From: Pinus tabuliformis
Taxonomy: Eukaryota > Streptophyta > Pinopsida > Pinales > Pinaceae
Length of the DNA: 64,000 bases
Assembly (NCBI GenBank): GCA_031772625.1
Contig: CM062807.1
Coordinates: forward strand, 1,150,327,007-1,150,391,006
Reading direction: 5' to 3'
In this document: piece by piece, positions 37,606-49,540 of the stretch
Position numbering within the stretch: the first letter of the stretch is position 1
Layout of the letters: the number at the start of each line of letters is the position of its first letter
Translations under genes and position numbers: made by a program
The notes under the pieces: model-generated
Told to the model about the DNA's origin: nothing
What the model saw: the letters and a program-made list of their open reading frames with translations, nothing else
Databases searched by the model: none

Positions 37606-38784
37606 TCACGTTCTTGCCTTCAGAGGTCCTAGGCTCATAGGCATGCCCAAGTAGGAGAAATGCGTCCACTCAAGGCTGTAAGGGACTCCAAAAATATTTG
37701 CGATATTATGGATGACCTGATTCGTTGCATTCCATCCAAATATACAACTTTTTAACTGATTAACCATACCTCTTGAATACCCCATAAACTTGTCGAGAAG
37801 GGTCTTGAATCTCCTTGCTATAGTGGTGGAGGCTCCTCCAATTAGCAAGTTTTCATCGGTGAACTGAGAGTGATTGATATTCTTGACTCCATTCCCGTAT
37901 TTGATTCCAGTGATGAGGCCCACTATTCTATTGTAGTCTAGAGCTTGACTAAAGGATTCAACCATAAGGATAAATAAATACGGGGAAAGGGGGCAACCCT
38001 GTCTGAGACCCCGAGAGGACTGAAAGGCTTTACCCGGTCTACCATTAACCAAGGGGGAAATCCAAGGCCCAGAAATGCAAGCAGTGATGAGGCTAATGAA
38101 GGGCAACTCAAAACCCATCTTTTTTAAAACAACTATAAGGAAAGAATGCCTAACTCTGTCAAAGGCGTTAGCAAGGTTAAGTTTAAGGATAAACCCTTTC
38201 TCCTTCCTAGAGAGGCTCGAGTGAATGGCTTCTTGAACTAAGAGAATGGAGTTAGTAATTTGTATGTTGGCCAAGAACCCTCCTTGATTGTCTGAGATCA
38301 GAGAGGGGAGGAGGGGTTTAAGACGAGAGGCAAGGATTTTAGACAAAATTTTATAGGAGGAGTTGCAGAGGGAAATGGGTCTAAACCGAGAAAAAGAAGT
38401 GGGCCTGTTTTCTTTAGGGATGAGAGCCAGAAAAGTGGCATTGGTATATCCTCCTATTTTACCCTTTCTCTGAATCCATCTGATCATCTTAGTCAAGTCC
38501 TTTTTGATTAAACCCCAAAAATCCCTATAGAAACAAATGGGGAATCCATCAGGCCCGGGAGCCTTATCAGGATTCATAGTCCAGATCGTTCTTCTGATTT
38601 CCTCCTCTTCAATTTCCTTTATCAGGCTGTCGTTCATTTCTTTGGTGATTTCCTTGGGCAAGTATTGAAGAAAGTCGGCATAATCCTCTTCTCCTTTGGT
38701 TTCTGTTAGAAGCTCTCTGTAATATTCAGTGGCAGCTCTTTTGATGGCCTCTTGGGTATTTTGCTGGTTGCCTTCATTGTCCAA
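37606..38784 (-). pseudogene. LINE ORF2 reverse transcriptase
   Basis: RT motifs are NPDKAPGPDGFP, RPISLCNSSYKILSK, LKLNLANAFDRVRH, SRGLRQGCPLSPYLF and, at 37,863-37,852, FTDE where active LINEs have F/YADD. The second catalytic Asp is therefore Glu and the enzyme is probably dead. The block is in frame with the endonuclease upstream and RNase H downstream, interrupted by stop codons. Confidence 0.93.
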
Positions 38785-39135
38785 AATTGAGCTGACATTG
38801 TTCCTGATTTTTCTTGCCGTGGCCTGTTTGTGAAAAAAAGCTGTATTTTTATCACCGCCTTGTAGCCAGAGCTACCTTGACTTTAGTCTCCATTTTAACT
38901 CTTCTCTGTTTATGTGACTCAACTGTGCGTAGAGTGAGCCTTCTTGCTCCTTATTTTGATGAGAGAGGCCCTGAACCTCTATTTTTCTTTGGATGCATTC
39001 AATTTCATTTTTAATTTTCTTTTTGGTCTCTTCGGGTTCTTTGTAATTGGCTCTTGCACATTCTTTGATGACCTGTTTGGTTCTTCTCAGTTTAGTTTCC
39101 CAAATGAAACTTGGTGAGCCTTCAACGTGCTGGTT

Positions 39136-39933
39136 CTAGGATCCCTGAACAATTTCTCTGACAGCCGGATCCCAATTCCAAAGAGGACTGTATCTAAACG
39201 GAATTGGCCCGAGAGGACAGTGAGTTTCCAGCATGAGTGTAATGGGGTAATGATCAGAGGTTGAGGTGGATAAAATGCTAGTGTACCCCACAGAAAAGGA
39301 GGAGAGGAACGATACATTAATTAAGAATCTGTCCAACCTTTCCATTATGTTGCCATTTCCAAGCCTGCGGTTGCTCCAGGTGTACCTGCGATTTTTTGGT
39401 ACAACGTCCACAAATTCATGGTCTCGGATGATAGCTTCCAAACGGCCTCTGGAAGGGTCAGGCGAAAAGCAACCTCCCCTTTTTTCATTGGCATGTAAGA
39501 TCAGATTAAAATCGCCTGCCACTATAATATTTGAAGTTGTTTCTCCATCGATGCTAGCCTTCAAATCATCCCAGCAACTTTCCTTTTCTCTGTAATGGTT
39601 GGGGGCGTAAACATTATAGATAACTACAGTTTGATTATCTATTTTATTATCCAGAACCGTTCTGATCCAATGTTGATGTAGATTTACTGATGTGCAGTTC
39701 CATTTGCTATGATCCCAAAGGGTGGCAATTCCACCGGAAGCTGCTCTTGAGTCACTGGTACAACCCTTGTATTGTTTCTGCTGATCTGTTATTCCTCTTA
39801 TTTCTTGCTGCTCTAGTTTTGTCTCCTAAATCAAAATAATTTCTGGTTTTTCACTATGTATAAGATCTCTCAGGGATAAAAATTTGGAGGGGTACCCTAG
39901 ACCCCTACTATTCCAAGATAGCATTTTCATCAT
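39136..39933 (-). pseudogene. LINE ORF2 N-terminal endonuclease
   Basis: ORF2 starts MMKMLSWNSRGLG at 39,933. Apurinic-type endonuclease motifs are ETKLEQQ, IYNVYAPN, VAGDFNLIL, YTWSNRRLG, ERLDRFL and TSDHYPI. This domain nicks the target for reverse transcription. A TAG (about 39,828) sits before ETKLEQ where Gln is expected. The ORF2 ATG overlaps the ORF1 TGA. Confidence 0.92.
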
Positions 39934-41212
39934 TGGATGATTGGTTTATGGAGAGGTGCTCGCCTCTCTTGAGTTGTCTCCTTCTCATGTTGCCCTAGGA
40001 TGAAAGCTTCCATAGGGGTTTGGGTGCCCATGGCTATGTCTTTTTGAGCGTTTTCATCTCTAAGCTGCTTGGCCGATTTTCTACCAGGACCTGGTTTCTT
40101 GTAAGAGTCGCAGGAGGATCCATGGTCTTTAGACGTGCTTCTGATAAGCCTAGGAAGAGGGGGATCGAGAAAAACCTGCAAAGGGATGTTCAGGGGGGGA
40201 GAAGGATCTGAAGGTTTGGAGGGGATCAAGGGGAGGAGAGAGGGATCCTCGGGAGGAGGATCGAGGGAAGATAAAACAAAAAAGGGGTTGGAAGAGGAAG
40301 GGAGGGGCGGATCAGGAGGGGTTGAGCAGAAAGTGGAGGGGAGGATGAGGAGGGGCGAGGATCAGAGGGAACAGGAGGGTCAGATACCAGAGGAGCTTTG
40401 GATTCCAGGGCAGACTTCTTGTTTTTGACTGGTTCCCAATGGCCTTCTTGATCACTGCTCTCTGCATCAACAAGTTTAGGACATCGATTGGCAAAGTGGC
40501 CGTATTCGTGACATACCTTACATTTAAAAGGAATCTGCTTGTAATTGAGTTGCTGGATATGGCTCCATTCGTCCACTTTCAGTTTTATCGCTTCGGGGAG
40601 TCCTTTGCCAAGGTCCGCTTCGACACAAATCCTCGCACAGGCCTACATGTTCTCTTTCGGTTCGCTGCGATCTATGTATTTTCCTACTGCATTCCCGATG
40701 GCATGAACAAATTCATCTCCCCAACAGTGGAGTGGGAGATGGGGAAGACGAACCCAAACCAGAATGGCGCTGGGAACGTCCAGTTCAGGGTCAAAATCTG
40801 GAGTCCATTTGTTGAGGTACCGGCCCCTGGAGTCCATGAAATAGGGTCCATTTCTAAAAATTAAGTCCTTATCCTCTTTAGATTCAAAGTGGAATGTGAA
40901 ATATCCTTTCCCACAAAACCTTATGGAGATCTTCCGTTGAATTTTATCAGTCCAATTTATTTCAACCCATCTTTGAACGGTTCTAGGAGAAGGCCAGAGG
41001 CCTGTGAATTGACCTATGAGGCCTTTTTCAGCCAGAGACAGAGCGGCCATGCGGGGCAAGATTGGAGGCAACTGAACCTCTTGGAGCCCATCCAGCTTTT
41101 TCACAAATTTTGAGAGGGCAGGTCTGGGGCGCTGCGGAGTGAGTGATTTCACCAGGGCTGAGAAGGCGCTTTGCAGATCCAGCCCTTTAGAAGGGGGATC
41201 CGGAGGGTCCAT
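39930..41212 (-). pseudogene. LINE ORF1 (DUF4283-like plus CCHC knuckle)
   Basis: It begins MDPPDPPSKGLDLQS. A DUF4283-type domain is seen at KISIRFCGKGYFTFHFESKED..GPYFMDSRGRYLNKW.. VWVRLPHLPLHCWG. A TAG at 40,645-40,643 interrupts it. The knuckle CKVCHEYGHFANRC is near 40,522-40,481. A Ser/Pro-rich tail and one frameshift precede the stop at 39,932-39,930. ORF1 proteins bind LINE RNA. Confidence 0.9.
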
Positions 41213-41361
41213 GTCTGGGGTCGAGGCCCAGGTGGCCGCAAGCAGATCGCAGAGTTAGAGGAGGGCGCGCGCGGGAGCCACAACGTCGATCCGATCTTCT
41301 GATACAAGTGTAATAGAATAGAGTGAAATGTTATTTTGCACTTATGGGGCTTCGTTATGTT

Positions 41362-41754
41362 GCATGTCATTTTCCTCATCAATTTTTATTTTCTTCCCTT
41401 TTTTATTATTTGTGGATTCATTTCTTCCATAGGAACTCTATGCGTTCGCGTCTTCCTCATCTACAACTATATTTGCATCTTCAGTTGTCATATAGCCACT
41501 TTGATCATCAACCTCATTCATGTCACCCTGAGAAGATCCCAATTCAACATGTTCAACGTCATTTCTCGATTAGAACATTCTTTAATGTTAGTTCCTTTCA
41601 TGTCAATGTATTCTTCTTTTAGACATGCTGAATATTTAATATATAATTTTTTTAATTGTTGAAACGATTCTCGAATTTCACTTAACTGCGCAATGAATTC
41701 AGGACATAAACTTAATGGCATATTATGCAATGGATAATGTCCAAAGGCTCGCAT
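41362..41754 (-). other. interior of the gene-capturing element, right of the LINE
   Basis: A 78-codon minus ORF (41,754-41,518, MRAFGHYPLHNMPLSL..) starts next to the primer site. It has a helix-rich middle and is unrecognised. Acidic and Lys-rich open sequence continues toward the LINE target site in another frame. Confidence 0.35.
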
Positions 41755-41768
41755 GGCTCTGATACCAC

Positions 41769-42033
41769 TGAAGCAACAAAAATTGTAGCTTATTGACTTT
41801 AAAATGTAAAATACACAAAGGTATTTGTAAACAATATTTTATTAATAAGATGAGTGTACAAGTATGATTCAATGTCACTATGAGGGCATGTTTATATACC
41901 TATGTAGGTGTCCTTTCATGATTGGGCATGTCTTTTAGACATGCCTTTTCACTTAACTAGTGACTATTTAAATTAATAATTATTTTGAGTATTTATTTAT
42001 ATTCATTTTTTTATATAATTTATATTTGTAACA
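41769..42033 (-). repeat. right (5') LTR of the gene-capturing element
   Basis: 265 bp, TGAAGCAACAAA to TTTGTAACA. Primer site GGCTCTGATACCA abuts it on the interior side (41,755-41,767). Confidence 0.88.
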
Positions 42034-42929
42034 ATGCCCCTTTGTGTTCTCTTGATTGATCAAGTTGCATAATCAACTGCAAGGATGTCTTTCAGCATGT
42101 TTCCATTCTACATTGTCATGTCATGGTATGATAGAGTACTTGCATCTGCAATTCACTCATGACGAAACAACATCGGTACGATAAACCCCTAGTCTAAGAT
42201 GGTGCATGTTGATCCACTTATTGTCAGAACCAGGTGGCAGGTTGAGGGAGAGGCTCAGTGACTGTGCAATTGCACAGCTCAGGTAGTCAGGGTGGAGCTT
42301 GAGCCTTGAGACTACGTAATACACAATTTAGGCTAGACTGGGTAGGTAGATTGCATAGTTTTGGGACTCAATGAGTCGAGATGAGGGGTTTCGCACTACT
42401 TCAACCAACTACGTAGTTCTGGGAGGCAGAGTAGACCTGGTGATTACATAATTGCGCAGCTCGGAAGCTTAATGGTTGAGCTTGAGCTCAGAGATCGCAC
42501 AATGCACAGTTGAGGCTAGGATGGAGGGTCAGTTTACACAATTCTAGGGGCCAAGGTCCGAGCTTGGGCACTATAACTGCGCAGTGCATAGTCCTGTGTT
42601 GAGAAATCAAAGGAGGTGGCAAGTTAATTGATTTCTCTTATTATGACATTAGCTTGTGATGGTTTATTATTATTATTCTTTCATTCAATTTATATTTTCA
42701 TTATCATTAAGACTAATGCCAACCAACAAATAGAATATGACACAAAATGTAGGCACCTGGTTGGGAGAAAACCTCAGTCTAGGGGAAAAAACGGTAAAGA
42801 ATTCTTCCTTCAGTAGATTCAAAACAAGATGAGATAACCAAGACCTTCACAACCTAGACTAGAGACTCCCTCCATAAAGTCATCCTTGTTTGATCTTCTT
42901 CAGTTTGTCATCCATGTCACTGTGTGAGC

Positions 42930-43150
42930 ACTGAGTCCTTATCACTATGATAGTATTGAATTCTTATCACTGTGATAGCAACAAAACCATCTCACTGTGA
43001 TAGCACTGAGACCTTGTCACTATGGTAGCATCGAAATCATCTCACTATGATAACACCTAGATCTTGTCACTGCACTGAGACCTTGTCATTGTGGTAGCAC
43101 TGAAACCTTGTCACTATACCTAGACCTTGTCACAGTGATAGCAACAAAAT
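42930..43150. repeat. minisatellite in the left LARD LTR
   Basis: A degenerate unit of about 25-30 bp, roughly CCTTGTCACTRTGATAGCACTGAAA, repeats seven or eight times. The right LTR has the matching array at 47,230-47,460 with different copy order. Confidence 0.8.
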
Positions 43151-43675
43151 CATATATGCAATTTACAGTGAAGTTATATCTTCATTAAACTATGCCTTCA
43201 TCGAAATTCTATGAGCCCATTCTCTGGAAAAGACATGAACTGTCTCACAATAATAGTACCGAAAATATTTCTTTGAAATATGAACTTGTCTTCTTACCAT
43301 TTGAGAGAAGTCCTTATGCTTATATATATAGTTGTTTGTCCATCATAAATGAGTCAACATGAGTTCATGAAGAGAAGTGTATTTATAAGGTTAGGCCGAT
43401 ATTAGTTCATTGAGGGAAGCAGACTTGATGATGATTCTCTTTGAGGCCGAAAACAAGGTTATGGAGGAGTATTTGACCAAAAAAAATTGATTTTGAAAAC
43501 AACCTAAAGCCTAAAATGTAGGCTTGACCTAAGACAATTGACCCAAGAATGAAACCCATGCTTTAACAAGTCAATTCAATTAATAATAAAATCCTTTTTA
43601 CTTTCTTTTGACAAAGATATTACATTTTGACTCAAGTACAATTATGAAGACCAAACCTAGTTACATTCTTCAACA

Positions 43676-46600
43676 CTCCTTCTTAACTAGGGAGGTATTT
43701 ATATTTACATGTAACCATAGAGGTACATTGAAGATCTCGAAAAACATAATCTATAAAGAAGTTTAAGCACCACAATTCCATGGACTATATTCCTGACTAG
43801 GGAGATCTATCCAAGGTCTCTCAACAATTTCGACACTGCAATGCCATGGACTAGATTATCTACCAAGGCAATCTATGCAAGGTCTCTCAACAATTTAGGG
43901 ACCGCAATGCCATGGACTAGATTCCTGACTAGGGAAATCTATCCGAGTGGGACTAATATGGAATAAATCTTTCATCCTCTCTAGGTACCATAAGGCTTAC
44001 TTATTAACCATCAACCCAGGGATCTAAGTGTGTATCTGAGTTCAGAGCTCCATGACCAACGCCACCCTCCCTACTTCAAGAACTAGACATCAACATAAAG
44101 TGTTGTCCAGATTTCCTCCCAGTCAATTTCTTAGTCACAAAGCCTCAACTTCCTGATTGGTAATAATTCCTTCCCTATCGAACAAATCGACAACATTATC
44201 TCTCCCAAAATTATCAACAACACTTAGCATGTGAAAACATGCTATCAATCTTATGAGAGATTTACCTATACAATCACAACCCCAATCAATCATAGACTTT
44301 AAAATGTACATAAGTACAAACCTTCGGGGTCTTTCAAACAACTTGATGTTTCTCAACTTTCCACAGAAGGACTTAGATCTTTCCTGATGAATCTTGATAG
44401 AAGATTCATCAACCACACAACTTCCTTTCCTACTTCTCATGCAACAATGTATTTCATAAATCGATCCAACTTTTCTTAATTCAGCAGCCCTTCAAAAATG
44501 TAGTTTTAATGGTGTCCATCATGACTATGATATGACCTCCCCCTCAACTAAGGGAGATTTCATCCAAGCTCCTTAGTGAGTTCTACGTCTTCTTTACGAC
44601 ATCAGAGGATCTTTCATGGCTCCCATCCTTCTCATCAAATTTATCATTACCATCACCATTCACATCATTCTTATCACATCAACTTTTCTTTACGAACATC
44701 TTCACTATCTTGAAGATCACATACCTTCAAAACTTAGATAGCAAGTACAACCAAATCTATAGAAGTGTGAAGTTAACCATATCAATATCATGAAAGCATT
44801 CAACTTTATATATTAGATGCCCAAACTTACAAACAAGAGACACATACTCTTTAACATCTTGTTAGGGACTTTGTCATAAACTCTAGACTACTTCATCAAG
44901 GCTTATTTCATAACATCTTTCATTACATCTAGGGTTTCAGTGTTTCTTCCAAAGGTATTCAACATATCCTAATACAACATATAACAAACCCTAGAAATAA
45001 TTCAAACAAATATAGATCTACAAAGTATCTAACAACTTTCAAAATTCATATGTTAGACTTCCCACTAGGGTTTCATACAAACCCTAGATTTCATACATGA
45101 GATTTAACAATCAAAACCAATCACAGCTCAATCAACAACATGACTAGCTTCCACTAGGGTTTGTTGCAAACCCTAGATTTTCTCATCAAACATAACTAAA
45201 GCTCAAATTTCAACAATCTTGCACAAATCTCAAATTATCATATTGTCATCATACATCAGATATTTTTCAGTTCTACTAAGGTTTAACTCTAAAAACCATA
45301 GAATTCACAAATACTATCATCATAGAGAAACAAACTTCGACTAGGGCTTAGTTCCAAACCCTAGTACTCATGACCATCGACAAATAGATCAAATCATACA
45401 TCTAGGACTTCATCATCGTGCATAGGCATTTCATATCATGTGTTAGTCAAACCCACTTTACAAATATCAATTTAGACATATAACAACTTGATTAGACTAG
45501 GGTTTGATCGGATAAACACACACAAGCCAAGGATTTCATCTCTAAGACATTATAAAGGTCTTGATTATACACTCTACCAAACCCTAATGATCTAGGGCTT
45601 CAATACAAAACAAAACAAACCCTAAATTACCAATACCTCAAAGGTTTGGATTCTATACATTATTATTCAACCCTAACACGTTAGGGTTTTCATAACCATA
45701 CCAAAACCCCAAACAAGACATCATCCAAGCATCAATCAGTTACTTTAGACTTCATCAAAATATCAAATATTTTCTTTCAACAATAACCCTAAGTAGATTA
45801 GGGTTTCATAAATAATCATCAACATACCCTTAAGTTAGGCTTTTTACAATGAACCTTTCGATGGTTCAATAAGAGTAATCATAGATATGAGGAGGGTATA
45901 TTTATCTAATGATGAATAACCCAATCAAGAATCTTTAAGATTCAAGGAAGCTAGACAAAAAAGATGTTAGTGATGCAAATTTCAAAATAAGATGAACGTA
46001 CTTTTTAATTTTATAAGGTGTATAGTCTAAGACATACATGGAGATGTTCCTTGACAAAACTTGTAAGGATTCCTTGAAGTGTTCTCTTTGCATTAAGCCA
46101 TGATATTTTATACCTATAGTAAATACTTTATGCAAAACATATGATACCAAGAACATGATTTAATTTCTCAAGCTAGATCTTCTACATAACCATGGAGGAG
46201 GGAATCCTATGATATTGAAGATCGAGTTATTCATTCTTTCAATTGGAACTCTTACTTGACATTTTAGATTACTTGTAAACCCTAAAAGATAAGGATTAAT
46301 GTTCTAATATGAGATTTTCGTATGTTATCTAGGGATACAATCTTTACCCTAGACTAGCTATAAACAAGGATTGTATGAACCATTTAAGATTGAATATATT
46401 GAAAATCTAAAATCTTATGAGCAAACGTACCTTGTGTTTACATACCTCTGATTTGATAGCTTACTAGACTTGTTGCATGTGCATCTTATTAAGTGACAAC
46501 ACTTACTTGATTTCCTTGAGCCGGTACCTTATACTCAAACTATCAATTCATATCCTCAAGTCTTGAGTTCCTTTTTCCATAGTACAGACTTCAAAGTCCT

Positions 46601-46912
46601 TATTACTGTGATGGAAATATAGAAAGGTTTTATACTATGATTATGTGATAGCTTGAATATCTCTATTTGTAGTTGTGTAATCCTTCTAACTGAACAATCT
46701 TTCGTACTCCCTTTCTAAGATATAAAGCTTTACTTATGATGTATATCGAACTCTTTTATGATTGCACTGAACTTGATTTATGAGGTTGGAGTGAACTTGT
46801 ATCACTGATATTGCACCGAGCTTCTTCTTTCTGTATTTGATCTCATACAATGACTTTGCTCAAAATCTACTTTCCAATAAAATAAGCTTTTTTTACCATA
46901 GCTCTGATACCA
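43676..46912. other. non-coding interior of the LARD, with AAACCCTA/TAGGGTTT palindromes
   Basis: The longest ORF is 101 codons on the minus strand (44,440-44,135, MRSRKGSCVVDESS..), unrecognised. Between 44,935 and 45,860 the words TAGGGTTT and AAACCCTA recur, often as facing pairs that form 8-9 bp stems. Confidence 0.75.
45065..45805. repeat. array of telo-box hairpins
   Basis: Perfect stems: 45,065-45,087 (9 bp, loop CATAC), 45,154-45,176 (9 bp, loop GTTGC), 45,669-45,688 (8 bp, loop CACG), 45,785-45,805 (8 bp, loop GTAGA). One-mismatch stems: 45,341-45,364 and 45,579-45,600. AAACCCTA is the plant telo-box, known from promoters and telomere-like sites. Confidence 0.88.
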
Positions 46913-47995
46913 TGTTGAGAAATCTAAGGAGGTGGCAAGTTTATTTATTTCTCTTATTATGACATTATCTTGTGACAATTTGTTATTATTATTCTTTCAT
47001 TCAATTTATCTTTTAATTATCATCAAGACTAATTCCAATCAACAAATAGAAGAGGAAACAAGATGTAGGCACGCAGTCAAGGAAAACCCCACTGTAGGGG
47101 AAAACCCAATCAAGAATTATTCCTTCAGTAGATTAAAAAAAATGAGATAACCAAGACCCTCACAACCTAGACTAGAGACTCCCTCCATCAAGTCATCCTT
47201 GTTTGATTTTCTTCAGTTTGTCCTCCGTGTCACTATGTGAGCACCGATTCCTTGTCACTGTGATAGTAACAAATTTTTATCACCGTGATAGAAATGAAAC
47301 CATCTCATTGTGCTAGAATTGAGACCTTGTCACTACACCAAGAGCTTATCATTACGGTAGCACTGAAATCATCTCACTATGATAGCACCTAGATCTTGTG
47401 ACTGCACCGAGACCACTGTGGTAGCACATAAACCCTATCACTATAGTAGCACCAAAATTATCTCTGTAATTTACAGCGAAGTTATATCTTCATTAAATTT
47501 TACCTTCATCGAAATTCTATGAACCCATTCTCTAGAAAAGATTCGAATTGTCCACTATAATAGTACCGAATTTTTTTTCTCTAAAATCCAAAATTGTCTT
47601 CTTATCATTTGAGCAAAATCCTTATACACACACATATATATATAGTTGTTTGTCCATCATAAATGAGCTGATATGAATTCACGAAGAGAAGTGTATCTAT
47701 AAGGTTAGGCCAACATGAGTTCATTGAGGGAAGTTGACTTGATGATGATTCTTTTTTAGGCCGACAACAAGGAGACTTTGATGGAGGAGTATTTGACCAA
47801 ACAAAAATTTATTTTGACAACAACCTAAAACCTACAATGGAGGCTTGACCTAAGAAAATTGACCCAAGCATGAAACCCATGCATTAAAAATTCAATTCAA
47901 TTAATAATAAATTTCTTTTTACTTTCTTTTGACAATATATTACATTTTGACTCAAGTACAATTATGAAGACCGAACCTAGTTACATTCTTCAACA
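46913..47995 (-). repeat. right (5') LTR of the LARD
   Basis: 1,083 bp, matching 42,597-43,675 throughout, including the minisatellite and the TATATATAG-type tract before GTTTGTCCATCATAAATGAG. Confidence 0.9.
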
Positions 47996-48061
47996 TATTG
48001 GGAGGTAGGAACTGCACATTGCGCAGTGTCAAGGGGAAGGGTTGTAGCTTGAGGGTTGGGA

Positions 48062-48304
48062 CTACGTTGAGGAAGGTCGGATGAGGATAAGTTGTTGGGA
48101 AATTTCTGAAATTTGGCTAAGTGCGCGGTTAGTGAACTGATGTGAACAGTGATATGACTTTACTGTGTTCAAACACTTAAAGCACTTGACAACACAACAA
48201 CATAGATCATCCAGGACATATGAACAATACTTTTCCCTCAATGCAACAACTTTGCGATGACTTATGACAAGTGCGACACCAAAAATACACTTTGCTACAA
48301 CCAT
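48062..48304 (-). CDS. conserved small ORF in gypsy G LTR A
   Basis: 80 codons beginning MVVAKCIFGVALVISHRKV. LTR B carries a counterpart at 62,377-62,057 (106 codons) with most residues kept. The Cys-rich stretch (LDDLCCCV) is preserved. This could simply reflect DNA similarity of the LTRs. No known family recognised. Confidence 0.3.
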   Translation of the reverse strand: MVVAKCIFGVALVISHRKVVALREKYCSYVLDDLCCCVVKCFKCLNTVKSYHCSHQFTNRALSQISEISQQLILIRPSST

Positions 48305-49540
48305 GATGACAACTGTGCGACAATGCTTAAAACTTTGGAAATGAGTATGACAAATGTTTACATGGTTAAATCAAGCCATTTTCCGAAACATAACCCATTG
48401 AAACCACCAAAACAAGATTATACACATTGCACGACAGTTAACATGCAAAAATACACATTTTGTATTTCTTGCAAAAGGGACCAAAACACTTAAAGAGAAA
48501 AAATATGGAATGGATCGCAATGTTTGTGGCAACAATATACAAGACGAAGGTAGGCTCCAAAATTTGGTGCAAGCCAAAAATTTTGGACGGTGTTGTAGCA
48601 GCAACAACACTTGGTGACACACTTGTAGAATTCCAACTTCTCTGTCTCAGTTAACTCTTTCGTGCAGGGTCTCAGTTCTTCAAGGAGTATTGATTCATCT
48701 TGTAGATCACTTTGGCTACCCCACTTACCCTATGAATAAACATGGTCCTATTTTTTACTATCTTAGTTGAACATAAGCATATGATTCAATAATATCCTAA
48801 TGTTTGAATCAGAAAGGGTAGTGAATTTTGCGAGTTTTAGATTTTCAAAGTATATTTGTTCATCTTCGGTGTTGCTTCACTGCCAGTAGGCCTGGACAAC
48901 ACCCCAGTGGAGTCACTACAGGAACAAAAACATTTCTCCGCTTCTAGCAAGCGTAGAGAGTACCCCGACGAAGTTGCTTGCTTCACCTCTTTGCACAGGA
49001 AGCCTTTCTCTTATTTTGCCTTTTTTTTAATATTTAAAGAGCATTGTGAATTTCCACTTATTTATTTTATGGGCAAAAGAGGGATCCCGACTTATTGAGA
49101 GTAGGAGAGGTTGTTACTTTAAAGAAGCATATAGAGACCTTTGATTTAGGTTTTCTCGTTTAGATTTTTACTCGTTTCCTCTTCTACTGAGTGGATGAGC
49201 ATGAAAACATCGAAACATAAGAACAAAGGGTGTCATAAAGTTTCCAGAACAAACATAAGTATCATAGTTTTACCAAAACTCTCCTTATGGATGGATCGCA
49301 TTTTCCGTCAGAACTTCGTCGACCAAAATATGTGACCACAACCAAGGAGGATGAAGGTTAGCCAAATGTTGTAGTGTCACAAGACTCTTTTCAATTCAGC
49401 CACACACAAAGAATTTGGAAAACATGTTCACACATGAAACTTATTTACACAAACAAAAAAAAGAACAAGACCAACAAATAAACAAGCAAGAAAAGAAACT
49501 ATGTACATAGGGCAAGGCACAACCCTAGATCATAATTGAA

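Larger units (their letters stand above)
34066..41341 (-). mobile_element. near full-length LINE (L1 type with RNase H)
   Basis: It is flanked by perfect 20-bp target duplications (34,046-34,065 and 41,342-41,361, core GGGGCTTCGTTATG). A T-run at the left edge is the poly(A) tail of a minus-strand insertion. ORF1 and ORF2 occur in L1 order with endonuclease, RT, zinc finger and RNase H. The 5' end keeps about 130 bp of GC-rich untranslated region, so it is essentially complete. ORF2 remains in one frame with a handful of stops. Confidence 0.95.
31052..42033 (-). mobile_element. short-LTR retroelement carrying captured host gene sequence
   Basis: The LTRs are 31,052-31,319 and 41,769-42,033. 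The right LTR is preceded by GGCTCTGATACCA (41,755-41,767), the complement of a tRNA-Met primer site, so the element reads leftward. The complement of GCCCCTTCCTTC beside the left LTR gives a purine tract. Target duplications are diverged (GTGTC and ATGCC). After removing the LINE, about 3.1 kb of interior has no recognisable gag or pol. It contains a ubiquitin E1 fragment and other open-frame remnants. Confidence 0.85.
42597..47995 (-). mobile_element. LARD-like non-coding LTR element
   Basis: The LTRs are 42,597-43,675 and 46,913-47,995, about 1.08 kb each, TGTTGAGAAATC to CATTCTTCAACA. GCTCTGATACCA (46,901-46,912) beside the right LTR is the complement of a tRNA-Met primer site. CTCCTTCTT beside the left LTR gives a purine tract on the minus strand. 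The 3.2-kb interior has no gag or pol. The flanks TCCTG and TATTG look like a diverged duplication. Confidence 0.88.
12317..49540 (-). repeat. gypsy G LTR A, split in four by nested insertions (right edge approximate)
   Basis: Four pieces, 12,317-12,510, 30,119-31,051, 42,034-42,596 and 47,996 to about 49,540, align in order with uninterrupted LTR B at 60,241 to about 63,480. Piece one starts TGTTGGACCCGCC, against TGTTGATGGTGTCAAACCCG in B. Each gap between pieces is bounded by LTR ends of a younger element plus a target duplication. Removing the insertions gives roughly 3.2 kb. The edge next to integrase was not located precisely, so part of the right end may be untranslated region rather than LTR. 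Confidence 0.8.

Noticed and set aside
43676..46912. CRISPR-like or telomere array reading of the TAGGGTTT repeats
   Set aside because: Spacing is irregular, units are in both orientations and not tandem, so it is neither a CRISPR array nor an interstitial telomere tract.
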